A DNA stretch of 53,374 nt from CAYFTL01 sp964346145 (GTDB lineage Bacteria; Bacillota; Clostridia; Christensenellales; Aristaeellaceae): contig CAYFTL010000012.1 of NCBI GenBank assembly GCA_964346145.1, positions 1-53,374 of the forward strand, given 5' to 3'. The notes under the pieces were generated by a model. The model saw nothing but the letters and a program-made list of their open reading frames with translations. It searched no databases and was not told where the DNA came from. Shown here piece after piece: positions 24,253 to 31,726 of this stretch. The position numbers and the translations under genes were made by a program. Every line of letters begins with the position of its first letter. The first letter of the stretch is position 1.

Positions 24253-25083
24253 TTATTCGGCGATATAGTTGGCGTCGATGGTGGCACTGATGACCAGATC
24301 GTCCGATGTGATTTGGGTATCTGCCGAAGCGGTCGAGGATTCCATATCGCTTGCGTCTTTAAAACTCATCACATAATTGCGAACGTATACGTTGCCGCCG
24401 CTTTCTTGATCTAAGTAGTCGATGCGCGCGATGGTAAGGCCTGCGCTTTCGGCGATGGTGTCGGCATTGCCCTTGGCACTTTGAACGGCTGCCCGAAGCG
24501 CCTCGTTGCGCGCCTGGGTTTCATCCTGCAGGCTGAATTCTACGTTGTGCAAATCGGTGGCGCCCGCTTCGGTGGCTACGTCGATTAGGTTGCCCACATT
24601 ATCCAGATCTGTGGTGCGGATACTCAAGGTGGTGCTTGCGCGGTAGTTCGTGATGGTGGTGACGCCGATCAGTTTGTTGTACTGAGGATACAGCGACACG
24701 GCCTGAGTGGTGATGTCCTTTTCTTCGACCCCGGCGGTTTGCAGCGCTTGGTTGATGGCGTTTATTTTCTCGCTGACCGCTTGCTGAGCGGCTTGGGGCT
24801 CTGCGGCGGTTTCGGTAACCCCAACGCTGAGGGTGGCCATATCGGGCTTAACTTTGATTTCGCTGCTACCGGTCACCCGGATATTGGTCGTTTGTTTGTC
24901 GGGGGTAAGGGAAGTGTACCCTTGCTGGCCGGCGTCGCCCTCCTCAGGGGTTATGACTTGGGGCAAGCCTATCTGCACCCATTGGTTAAGTTGAGGAATC
25001 AGTGTGGGGCCCAGCACGGTGCCTGCGCCAAAGGCCAATATGGCCACCAGGATTATGGTTAAAATATAACTCAATACGCGCAT
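24253..25083 (-). CDS. SIMPL-domain (DUF541) protein, membrane-anchored
   Basis: The 276-residue protein has an N-terminal membrane anchor (about 5-27, LSYILTIILVAILAFGAGTV) and an extracytoplasmic SIMPL domain with the typical start IRVTGSSEIKVKPDMATLSVGV and the pattern LQTAGVEEKDITTQAVSLYPQY. Relatives include BP26/OMP28 and YggE; they are linked to oxidative or envelope stress but have no proven catalytic activity. GGAGGA precedes the ATG. As the third gene behind an ECF sigma factor and its probable anti-sigma factor, it is a likely regulon output at the envelope. Confidence 0.9.
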   Translation of the reverse strand: MRVLSYILTIILVAILAFGAGTVLGPTLIPQLNQWVQIGLPQVITPEEGDAGQQGYTSLTPDKQTTNIRVTGSSEIKVKPDMATLSVGVTETAAEPQAAQQAVSEKINAINQALQTAGVEEKDITTQAVSLYPQYNKLIGVTTITNYRASTTLSIRTTDLDNVGNLIDVATEAGATDLHNVEFSLQDETQARNEALRAAVQSAKGNADTIAESAGLTIARIDYLDQESGGNVYVRNYVMSFKDASDMESSTASADTQITSDDLVISATIDANYIAE

Positions 25084-25109
25084 GAAAAAAATCCTCCGTT
25101 CAAAAAAAG

Positions 25110-26381
25110 TCAGGGTTTACGCTTGAAGATTTTGTATAGCACAAACCATAGGATGCCGATGCCTGCCAAACCCAGCACAATTTGCGGAGCATACGTGGCT
25201 ACGGCAACCACCATATCCTTCAAAAATTGCAGCGTTTGCTGCCAGGAATGGGCGAAACCCTGTCTGACGCGCTGACCCAGCGATGCGGCCGGGCTGGCCT
25301 CTTGTTCACTGGAGACTTCTGGCGGCAGTGTGGTTTCCACCAAAGATACGGTTACCTTGGCATAGCGCACACGGTTTTCGTCGTTCTGTTGAAGGGTTTG
25401 GAGTTTTTCGATTTCAGCATGGCATTCGTCCAGCTGCGTGCCCAAGGAGCTGAGCTCTTCGGCGCTGTTGGCCACGGGGAGCAGTTCGTTTAGGCGTGCC
25501 TCTTGTTTTTTGAGGGTAGCCAAGCGTTCTTCGTTGTGACGATATTGTCGGGTGATGTTTTCGGCCTGGTGTTCTTCCAGCACCACCGTGCCCAAATTGC
25601 TTACGGCTTGCACAAATTCGTTTAAGCTGTCCACCGGTACGCGGATGACGGCCTGAATGGTGCGCGGCGTGTTTTGAGCGTCACGGCTGCGCAACTCAAA
25701 GTATGCCTTGTATTCGTCGACCAAATCATCCAGATTCTGCATGTTGGCGCTGAACTGATCGGTTTGTAGGCGCAGCTCAACCGAATGAATCAAAATCGGA
25801 GCTTGTTCGGTTTGCTCGGTCTTTTGGGAGTCGCCCGTGGTTTGAGGGCTGCTGGTGTTTGTGTTGGAATTGGTGAGTGTTCCGGTGTTTGTGGTATTGC
25901 CATCGGTTTCCAGATGTAAAACTGGACTATCGGCCGATGTGCCGGCAACGCCGGCGGACAGGTCTGCGATTTCCTGTGAGGTCATGCTGTTTTGCATATG
26001 GGTGGTTGTCCCTGCATTCAAGCGGGGCGCTTGGCTTTGGCGCATGTATATGGTGCTGGTAAAAAGCACGGCGACCACCGCTGCGGCTGCGCCCAAACTG
26101 CGCACCCACGGGGCACGCTTGGTTTTAATTTGCTGTTTATCAGCCTCCTGACGCACGGCGCGCCGCCAAGATGCCTGGCACGTTAGGGGCATAACGGTTT
26201 GGGTATCCAGCGCGTTGCACTGGGCCAAAATATCGCTCATTTGTTGGTATAACTGCTTACAGGGCGCACAATGTTCCATGTGCTCGTGCATTGCCCGGGT
26301 TGTGACTTGATCTAGCTCGCCGTCCAGCAACGGATTAAGCAGATCGTTAAACGCCTGGCAAGTCATTGCCTGTGTACTCAT
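25110..26381 (-). CDS. Transmembrane anti-sigma factor with DUF4349 sensor domain
   Basis: The 423-residue protein has an N-terminal zinc-finger anti-sigma domain (LLDGELDQVT...HMEHCAPC, the H-x3-C-x2-C motif), a membrane helix at about 90-112, a Thr/Asn-rich linker, a DUF4349 domain with coiled coil (NITRQYRHNEERLATLKKQE) and a C-terminal membrane helix (APQIVLGLAGIGILWFVLYK). The zinc finger would hold the sigma factor at the membrane, with DUF4349 outside as possible sensor. GGAGGGG precedes the ATG at 26381. It starts 27 bases after the sigma gene. Confidence 0.9.
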   Translation of the reverse strand: MSTQAMTCQAFNDLLNPLLDGELDQVTTRAMHEHMEHCAPCKQLYQQMSDILAQCNALDTQTVMPLTCQASWRRAVRQEADKQQIKTKRAPWVRSLGAAAAVVAVLFTSTIYMRQSQAPRLNAGTTTHMQNSMTSQEIADLSAGVAGTSADSPVLHLETDGNTTNTGTLTNSNTNTSSPQTTGDSQKTEQTEQAPILIHSVELRLQTDQFSANMQNLDDLVDEYKAYFELRSRDAQNTPRTIQAVIRVPVDSLNEFVQAVSNLGTVVLEEHQAENITRQYRHNEERLATLKKQEARLNELLPVANSAEELSSLGTQLDECHAEIEKLQTLQQNDENRVRYAKVTVSLVETTLPPEVSSEQEASPAASLGQRVRQGFAHSWQQTLQFLKDMVVAVATYAPQIVLGLAGIGILWFVLYKIFKRKP

Positions 26382-26408
26382 GCACACCCCTCCTTCCTTA
26401 ACTAATAA

Positions 26409-26990
26409 TTAGACTTTTTCGCGGCCGAAAAGTTCCGGTTGTTCCACCAGAACTGTACGCAATTTTTCACGCCCGCGGCTGATTCTGGATTTGATGGTGC
26501 CCACGTTTGCGTCTAGCATCGTGGCAATTTGATCGTAACTGAAACCTTGTATGTCCCTGAGTACGATGGCAGTGCGCATGTCTATAGGCAAGGCTTGTAT
26601 AGCTTTTTCCAGCGCGTGGCGCTGTTCGGAGCGCATGGAGTGGTCTTCGGGGCCTTCACCTTCATCGGCTGGCGACCAGCCGGTGTCCAGCAGCGAATCC
26701 AGTGAAGATGCGCTGCGGATTTTTCGGCGGCGCAGTTCGTCTAGACAAGTGTTGGTGGTGATTCTATATACCCAGGTGGCAAAAGAAGATTGCCCTTTGA
26801 AATTTTTGAGTGCACGAAAAATGCGAATCATCGCTTCCTGGCTGCAATCCTGGGCATCCTCCCGGTTGCCGCACATGCGCAGTGCTACGGCGTATATTCG
26901 GCCTTCGTGCTGGCGCATGAGTTCTTCAAAAGCGGCGGCATCTCCTTGAGCGGCCTGGGAGACCAAGGCCTTCTCTTCGGGGGTTTGCAC
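26409..26990 (-). CDS. ECF-type RNA polymerase sigma factor
   Basis: The 193-residue protein has the two conserved ECF sigma domains: region 2 (MRQHEGRIYAVALRMCGNRE, DAQDCSQEAMIRIFRAL, SSFATWVYRITTNTCLDELRRR) and region 4 (LPIDMRTAIVLRDIQGFSYD, ATMLDANVGTIKSRISRGRE). It is closest in style to SigW/RpoE-like proteins. The start is GTG at 26990, fixed by TGAGGTGA 7 bases upstream; a nearby ATG is out of frame. It leads an operon with its anti-sigma factor and a SIMPL protein. An ECF-type promoter lies 169 bases upstream. Confidence 0.94.
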   Translation of the reverse strand: MQTPEEKALVSQAAQGDAAAFEELMRQHEGRIYAVALRMCGNREDAQDCSQEAMIRIFRALKNFKGQSSFATWVYRITTNTCLDELRRRKIRSASSLDSLLDTGWSPADEGEGPEDHSMRSEQRHALEKAIQALPIDMRTAIVLRDIQGFSYDQIATMLDANVGTIKSRISRGREKLRTVLVEQPELFGREKV

Positions 26991-27017
26991 GCTGCATCAC
27001 CTCAATTCTTTGGATCG

Positions 27018-27053
27018 GTTGGCTAGCTGCCACATTCTGGCAGGATAACCAAC
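27018..27053. promoter_or_regulatory. Hairpin in the sigma-factor leader
   Basis: Nested inverted repeats GTTGG / CCAAC enclose CTGCCA-N5-TGGCAG, in the untranslated leader of the sigma gene. A possible -10 box (TATAAT on the minus strand, 27063-27058) lies just upstream. It could be an operator or an RNA hairpin; nothing decides between them. Confidence 0.4.
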
Positions 27054-27158
27054 TTTCATTATAAAGGAATTGTGTAATCTTTTCACGAATTTTTATAAAA
27101 CACTATTCTAATCTCAGCCTCATGAGGATTTGCGAAACCGCCACAATCGTAGATATAG

Positions 27159-27182
27159 GACGCACGGGAGTGAAAAAGGTTC
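27159..27182 (-). promoter_or_regulatory. ECF-type autoregulatory promoter
   Basis: Minus-strand GAAC (27182-27179), exactly 16 bases, then CGTC (27162-27159). This is the spacing and sequence style of SigW/RpoE-group promoters. It lies upstream of the ECF sigma gene, which suggests positive autoregulation. Confidence 0.55.
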
Positions 27183-27282
27183 AATTCTTGAACATTCTTT
27201 TTTGCAAGTACGGGCTTTTGATAAAATCGGATGCAAAAAGCGTTGAATGGTGGTAAAATGTTAAGAGATGGGAGGTTGCATC

Positions 27283-28269
27283 ATGAAACCGATGGGTGTA
27301 GGGGTTTTAGGCCCGGGCAGAATTTTCCATAGGGTAATGAAAGATTTGGGTGCCGCCGCGCATGTAGAGCTTGTGGCGGTGGCTTCGCGCAACTTGGAGA
27401 GGGCGCACGAGGAAGCTGAGCGCTACGGCGCTCGGCATGCGTTTGGCAGCTACGAACAGCTGGCCGCCTGCGAAGATGTGGAGCTTATATATATTTCCAC
27501 GCCCCATCCCTTCCATTGTGAACAGGCGATCATGTGCATGGAAGCGGGTAAGCATGTGTTGTGTGAAAAGCCTATGGCGATAAACGACGAGCAGGTTGCG
27601 CGGATGATCGACTGTGCCCGGCGCAACAATGTTTTTTTGATGGAAGCCATGTGGAGCCGGTTTTTCCCGGCGATGCAAAAACTTCAAGATTTGCTGAAAC
27701 AAAAGGCGATAGGCGAAGTTTGGCACATGACCGCCAACTTCAGTTCATCCAGCGAATATGACGCGACCAGCAGGCTGTTTGACCCTCGCTTGGCAGGAGG
27801 CGCCCTTTTGGATATCGGCGTCTACTGCGTGATGGCAGCCACCATGGTGCTGGGTAGCAATTTAACGCGCATACAATCCGGCGCCGTGGTGCACCCCAGC
27901 AAGGTGGATTTGCAGGAGAGTATTCAGCTGAGCTACCCTACGGGGGCGACGGCCCAACTGTTTAGCGGGCTTCTGGCGCCTGCAGAATCCAGAATGATGA
28001 TATACGGCAGCGAGGGCAGAATTGAAATGCCCGAGTTTTGGCACCCCACTCGCTTTACCCTTACCATGAACGGCCAGCAGCCAAAGCTGTACGAATTCGA
28101 GCCTGAAAACGAAGGTTTTCGCCACGAGTTTGACCACGTGGCCGAGTGTATCCGCGCGGGGCTTAAAGAATCGCCGGTGGTGCCTTGGGACGAAAGCCTT
28201 GCCGTGAGCAAGCTGATGACCCAGATGCGCAAGGAATGGGGCGTCATCTATCCCCAAGAGGAGCAATAA
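27283..28269 (+). CDS. Gfo/Idh/MocA-family oxidoreductase
   Basis: The 328-residue protein has an N-terminal Rossmann NAD(P) domain (GVLGPGRIFHRV, about 6-17; then VASRN) and the family motif LCEKPMAI with the conserved lysine (about 95-101), followed by the C-terminal substrate domain with DIGVYCV. Family members oxidise or reduce sugars, inositols and their derivatives; the substrate cannot be told. GGGAGG precedes the ATG at 27283. It leads a five-gene run that includes a second, distantly related dehydrogenase and a sugar epimerase/isomerase. Confidence 0.9.
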   Translation: MKPMGVGVLGPGRIFHRVMKDLGAAAHVELVAVASRNLERAHEEAERYGARHAFGSYEQLAACEDVELIYISTPHPFHCEQAIMCMEAGKHVLCEKPMAINDEQVARMIDCARRNNVFLMEAMWSRFFPAMQKLQDLLKQKAIGEVWHMTANFSSSSEYDATSRLFDPRLAGGALLDIGVYCVMAATMVLGSNLTRIQSGAVVHPSKVDLQESIQLSYPTGATAQLFSGLLAPAESRMMIYGSEGRIEMPEFWHPTRFTLTMNGQQPKLYEFEPENEGFRHEFDHVAECIRAGLKESPVVPWDESLAVSKLMTQMRKEWGVIYPQEEQ

Positions 28270-28271
28270 CT

Positions 28272-29030
28272 GTGGGAAAACTGGAAGTATACAATAAAAA
28301 TCTGGACTACTCCTATGCGCTGGGCATTTATCCGGCCTTGGGGCTGTTGGAATCTCGTCCCCAAAGTGCCAGGCGTTTGCTCTTAAACCCCGCAGGGCTT
28401 GAGCACGAAGGGGTAGAGTTGTTGCGCCAAAAATGCGCAGCGATGGGCGTTCGCGAGGAAATGGCCGAGCGGGTGCTGCGGCGCGAGGCGCGCAAGGACA
28501 ATTGCTTTGCCGGATTGGTGTTTGAAAAATATCAGGACGAGCTGCAGGACAAGCTGCCCCACTTGGTGCTGTGCCAGGTGTCCGATGGGGGCAATTTGGG
28601 CAGCATCATGCGCAGCTGTGTGGGGTTTGGCGTTAAAGATGTGGCGATTATTCGCCCGGCGGTGGATGCCTTCGACCCCAAGGTGATTCGCGCCTCCATG
28701 GGCGCTGCGTTTAAGCTGCGCTTGGCGGTGTACGATCGATTTGAAGATTACCGCGAACGCCACCCGAGCCACGCGCTATATCCGTTCATGCTGGACGGAT
28801 TCCAGCTGTTGGCCCGGTCGGCGGCCGAGCCCTATTACCCGTATGCGCTGGTGTTTGGCAACGAGCAGAGCGGCCTGCATCCGAGTTTTCAGAAAAGGGG
28901 TACGCCCACACGCATACCCCAAAGCGAAGAGATCGATTCGCTCAACCTGGCGGTTTCGGTATCGGTAGGGTTGTATGCGTTTACTGAAGCACATAAACCG
29001 GGCTATAGGTCCGGTGAACACACCAATTAG
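28272..29030 (+). CDS. TrmH/SpoU-family RNA 2'-O-methyltransferase
   Basis: The 252-residue protein has the SPOUT knot signatures: SDGGNLGSIMRSCVGFGV (motif 1, conserved Asn and Arg), ALVFGNEQSGL (motif 2) and IDSLNLAVSVSVGLYAF (motif 3). It would methylate a ribose in tRNA or rRNA using S-adenosylmethionine. The GTG start at 28272 has GAGGAG upstream and lies only 2 bases after the previous stop, so it is coupled to the Gfo/Idh/MocA gene; an open frame further upstream overlaps that gene and is discarded. Its target RNA is unknown. Confidence 0.88.
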   Translation: MGKLEVYNKNLDYSYALGIYPALGLLESRPQSARRLLLNPAGLEHEGVELLRQKCAAMGVREEMAERVLRREARKDNCFAGLVFEKYQDELQDKLPHLVLCQVSDGGNLGSIMRSCVGFGVKDVAIIRPAVDAFDPKVIRASMGAAFKLRLAVYDRFEDYRERHPSHALYPFMLDGFQLLARSAAEPYYPYALVFGNEQSGLHPSFQKRGTPTRIPQSEEIDSLNLAVSVSVGLYAFTEAHKPGYRSGEHTN

Positions 29031-29053
29031 CTTTAGAAAGTGAGGAGTTTCGG

Positions 29054-30094
29054 GTGGAAGATCACAAGTTTCGCGTAGGGATTATCGGTTGTGGGGGCAT
29101 TAGCCAGGTGCATATGGCGTCGCTTGCAAATGTGCCCAACGTGCAGATTGCACAGGTGAACGATATTCGCCCCGAGCGTGCCCAAGCGGCGGCAGAAAAA
29201 ACCGGTGCCCGCGTGCGCGATGATTGGCGCCAGATTGTGGAAGACCCAGAAATTGACGTGGTGCACCTGTGCACCCCCCATTATCTACACGCACCTATGG
29301 CGGTTGCTGCGCTGAATGCTGGCAAGCACGTGTTGACCGAAAAACCCATGGCCACCAGCTTGGCCGATGCCCGCGATATGATCGCTGCGGCCGACAAGCC
29401 GGGTGCGCCCATGCTGGGTGTGGTTTTCCAAAACCGTTACAATACATCGGTTCAAATGGCCAAAGAGCTGATCGGCAGCGGAGAATTAGGTAAATTCCTT
29501 GGCGCGCGCGCCCAGGTATCTTGGCATAGAACTCCTGCCTATTACAGCGAAAGCGGCTGGCGCGGGCGCATGGACACCGAAGGAGGTGGCGTGCTGATCA
29601 ACCAGGCCATCCACACGCTGGACTTGATGAGCTACTTAATCGGGCCTATTGCCCGGGTGCGCGGCCACGTTTCCACCGACTTGCTTGGGGATATAAACGA
29701 CGTGGAAGACAACGCCCACGCGGTGGTGGAATACGCGTCGGGCCAGCGGGGCGTGCTGTACGCCACGGTGAGCTATGTGCGCGATGCGCCGATAGAGATG
29801 GAGCTGTGTTTTGAAAACAGAATTCTAAAGCTGATTGGCGATCAGCTGTGCGATGTGACCGACGGACAGCAGATTACGCTGTGCGATGGCAAGCCTGTCA
29901 ACCATGAGGGCAAAGCCTATTGGGGATCGGGGCACCAGGCGCTGATCGATGACTTTTACCGTTCGCTGAGCCAAGGTAAGGCGTTTTGGCTGGACGGCAG
30001 GCAAGGCTATTCGGCCTTTAACCTGGTTATGGCAATTTATCAATCGTCCAAAGCTAACGACTGGACCGACCTGGACGACCCGGAAAAGCTGTAA
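29054..30094 (+). CDS. Gfo/Idh/MocA-family oxidoreductase (second copy)
   Basis: The 346-residue protein has the Rossmann start VGIIGCGGISQVHMASL (about 8-24), the family motif LTEKPMAT with its lysine (about 97-104), and the C-terminal sheet domain with GVLINQAIHTLDLMSYL, in which the His-x-x-Asp pair is typical of active members. GTG start with TGAGGAG upstream. It differs clearly from the protein at 27283, so the two probably act on different intermediates of one sugar or inositol pathway, together with the isomerase at 30728. Confidence 0.92.
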   Translation: MEDHKFRVGIIGCGGISQVHMASLANVPNVQIAQVNDIRPERAQAAAEKTGARVRDDWRQIVEDPEIDVVHLCTPHYLHAPMAVAALNAGKHVLTEKPMATSLADARDMIAAADKPGAPMLGVVFQNRYNTSVQMAKELIGSGELGKFLGARAQVSWHRTPAYYSESGWRGRMDTEGGGVLINQAIHTLDLMSYLIGPIARVRGHVSTDLLGDINDVEDNAHAVVEYASGQRGVLYATVSYVRDAPIEMELCFENRILKLIGDQLCDVTDGQQITLCDGKPVNHEGKAYWGSGHQALIDDFYRSLSQGKAFWLDGRQGYSAFNLVMAIYQSSKANDWTDLDDPEKL

Positions 30095-30128
30095 ACAACC
30101 GGGCGGCCGGTACAAGCGAGGGAGAAAA

Positions 30129-30692
30129 ATGAACCATTTGGAAAGCATAAAAAACGCGCTGCAACAAGCACTTGAGCAGCTGCACGCCATAGACCGTAGC
30201 GACTTAAACCCGATGTGCCTGCTGGTGGTGGGTTGCTCCAGCTCGGAGATTATCGGCGGGCAGATCGGCAAGGCGTCCAGCCCGGAAGTGGGGGAGCTGG
30301 TGGCAAAAACTGTGCTAGATTTTGCCGAGCAGGTCCAAGTGGCGGTCGCCTTTCAGTGCTGCGAGCATTTAAACCGCGCGCTGGTGGTGCAGCGGCAAAC
30401 CGTTGAAAAATACGGGTTGACCCCTGTGAGCGTGGTGCCCGTGCCCAGCGCAGGCGGCTCCTGCGGCGCTGCGGCATACAAACTGATGGGGGATGCGGTG
30501 ATGGTGGAGGCGGTTTCGGCCGATTCGGGCATAGACATCGGCAACACCATGATTGGCATGCATATGCGCCCGGTTGCAGTGCCGGTGCGACTGAGCGTTC
30601 AAGCGGTGGGGGAAGCGTCCATCGTATGTGCGCGCACGCGTCCCAAGCTGATCGGAGGCCCTAGAGCCCAATACATATTGGATCAGGCGTAG
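30129..30692 (+). CDS. ywlG: UPF0340 / YwlG-family protein
   Basis: The 187-residue protein matches the YwlG (TIGR01440) family by its blocks LVVGCSSSEIIGGQIGKASS (about 31-50), FQCCEHLNRALVVQR and SVVPVPSAGGSCGAAAYK. Relatives are widespread in Firmicutes, often near ribose/pentose-phosphate or glyA genes, but the reaction is unknown. AGGGAGAAAA precedes the ATG. Its place within a sugar-metabolism run is consistent with a carbohydrate-related role. Confidence 0.9.
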   Translation: MNHLESIKNALQQALEQLHAIDRSDLNPMCLLVVGCSSSEIIGGQIGKASSPEVGELVAKTVLDFAEQVQVAVAFQCCEHLNRALVVQRQTVEKYGLTPVSVVPVPSAGGSCGAAAYKLMGDAVMVEAVSADSGIDIGNTMIGMHMRPVAVPVRLSVQAVGEASIVCARTRPKLIGGPRAQYILDQA

Positions 30693-30727
30693 GCTATTGA
30701 ACAGAAGAATATAAAGGAGGAACAAGT

Positions 30728-31504
30728 ATGACCAGTTTTTTGATCGGTGCCCAACTTTATTCGGTGCGCAACCATACACAAACGCCGGAGGAGTTGCTGA
30801 ACACGCTTAAAGCGCTGAAGGACATGGGTTATTCTAGCGTGCAGATGTCTGGACAGGGCGCGGACATTCCGGCCGAACAGATTGCCGAATTTATTCAGGA
30901 GACCGGACAGGTGATTCCAGCTACCCACGTCTCTATCGATTTGTTGGAAAACCATTTTGAGGATATGGTAAAACGCCACAAAATGTGGAACTGCCCCTAC
31001 CCCGGCCTGGGCGCTATGCCCCGGGAATATGCCGGATCGGCCGAAGGAATGAAGGAATTTGCGCTGCGTATGGACAAGATTGCCCGCAAGCTGAAGGACG
31101 AAGGGTTGCAGTTTGTGTACCACAATCATGCCTTTGAATTCGCAAAGTTCGATGGCGTCATCGGCTATCAGATTTTGCTGGATAATGTCAGCGAGGCGGT
31201 TCAGTTTGAGATGGATACCTATTGGGTGCAGGCCGGAGGCGCCGATCCCGTGGAATGGATTGATAAGCTGAAGGGCCGCATGGACGTGGTTCACTTTAAA
31301 GACATGGTGGGCAGTTTGCCTGGCCCGACTATGGCACCTGCGGGCGAAGGCAACATCAACTGGAAAAAGGTATTCGAAGCCTGTGAGCGCATCGGTGTCA
31401 AATACGCCTTCATCGAGCAGGACAATGCTGTGGAAAGCGGCAATTCCCTGGAGTGCATGCGCACCAGCATCAACAATCTGAAGGCGATCGGCGGTAAATT
31501 TTAA
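30728..31504 (+). CDS. Sugar phosphate isomerase/epimerase (xylose isomerase-like TIM barrel)
   Basis: The 258-residue protein is of the AP_endonuc_2 / xylose isomerase-like barrel family. It shows GAQLYSVRNHTQTP at the N-terminus, VYHNHAFEF (metal-binding His), FEMDTYWVQAGG (metal-binding Asp region), VVHFKDM and the C-terminal FIEQDNA (Glu). Relatives include inosose dehydratase (IolE-like) and 3-keto-sugar isomerases that partner Gfo/Idh/MocA dehydrogenases, which fits the two such enzymes upstream. AAGGAGG precedes the ATG. It is the last gene of the run. Confidence 0.9.
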   Translation: MTSFLIGAQLYSVRNHTQTPEELLNTLKALKDMGYSSVQMSGQGADIPAEQIAEFIQETGQVIPATHVSIDLLENHFEDMVKRHKMWNCPYPGLGAMPREYAGSAEGMKEFALRMDKIARKLKDEGLQFVYHNHAFEFAKFDGVIGYQILLDNVSEAVQFEMDTYWVQAGGADPVEWIDKLKGRMDVVHFKDMVGSLPGPTMAPAGEGNINWKKVFEACERIGVKYAFIEQDNAVESGNSLECMRTSINNLKAIGGKF

Positions 31505-31540
31505 GGCGAAGGCATCAGTTTATTATTCGAGTTAAAAGTA

Positions 31541-31586
31541 AAAGACGGAATCCTGTTATTGAGCGGGGATTCTGTCTTTTATTTTT
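31541..31586 (+). terminator. Terminator of the Gfo/Idh-isomerase run
   Basis: AAAGACGGAATCC / GGATTCTGTCTTT with a 13-nt loop, then TATTTTT. Confidence 0.85.
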
Positions 31587-31672
31587 GTTTTGGGAACAGG
31601 ACAATTTTCGAAGTTGACGGTACAACCCTGCACGTTGCAATAAAAGTTCTTTGGAATAGTGTGAACTACAGA

Positions 31673-31706
31673 CAAACAGTCCGCAGCGTATGCTGCGGAC
31701 TGTTTG
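31673..31706 (-). terminator. Terminator of fucI
   Basis: Perfect 15-bp stem CAAACAGTCCGCAGC / GCTGCGGACTGTTTG with a GTAT loop, 20 bases past the fucI stop. Confidence 0.85.
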
Positions 31707-31726
31707 CGTATGAACAAAAAATAGAT

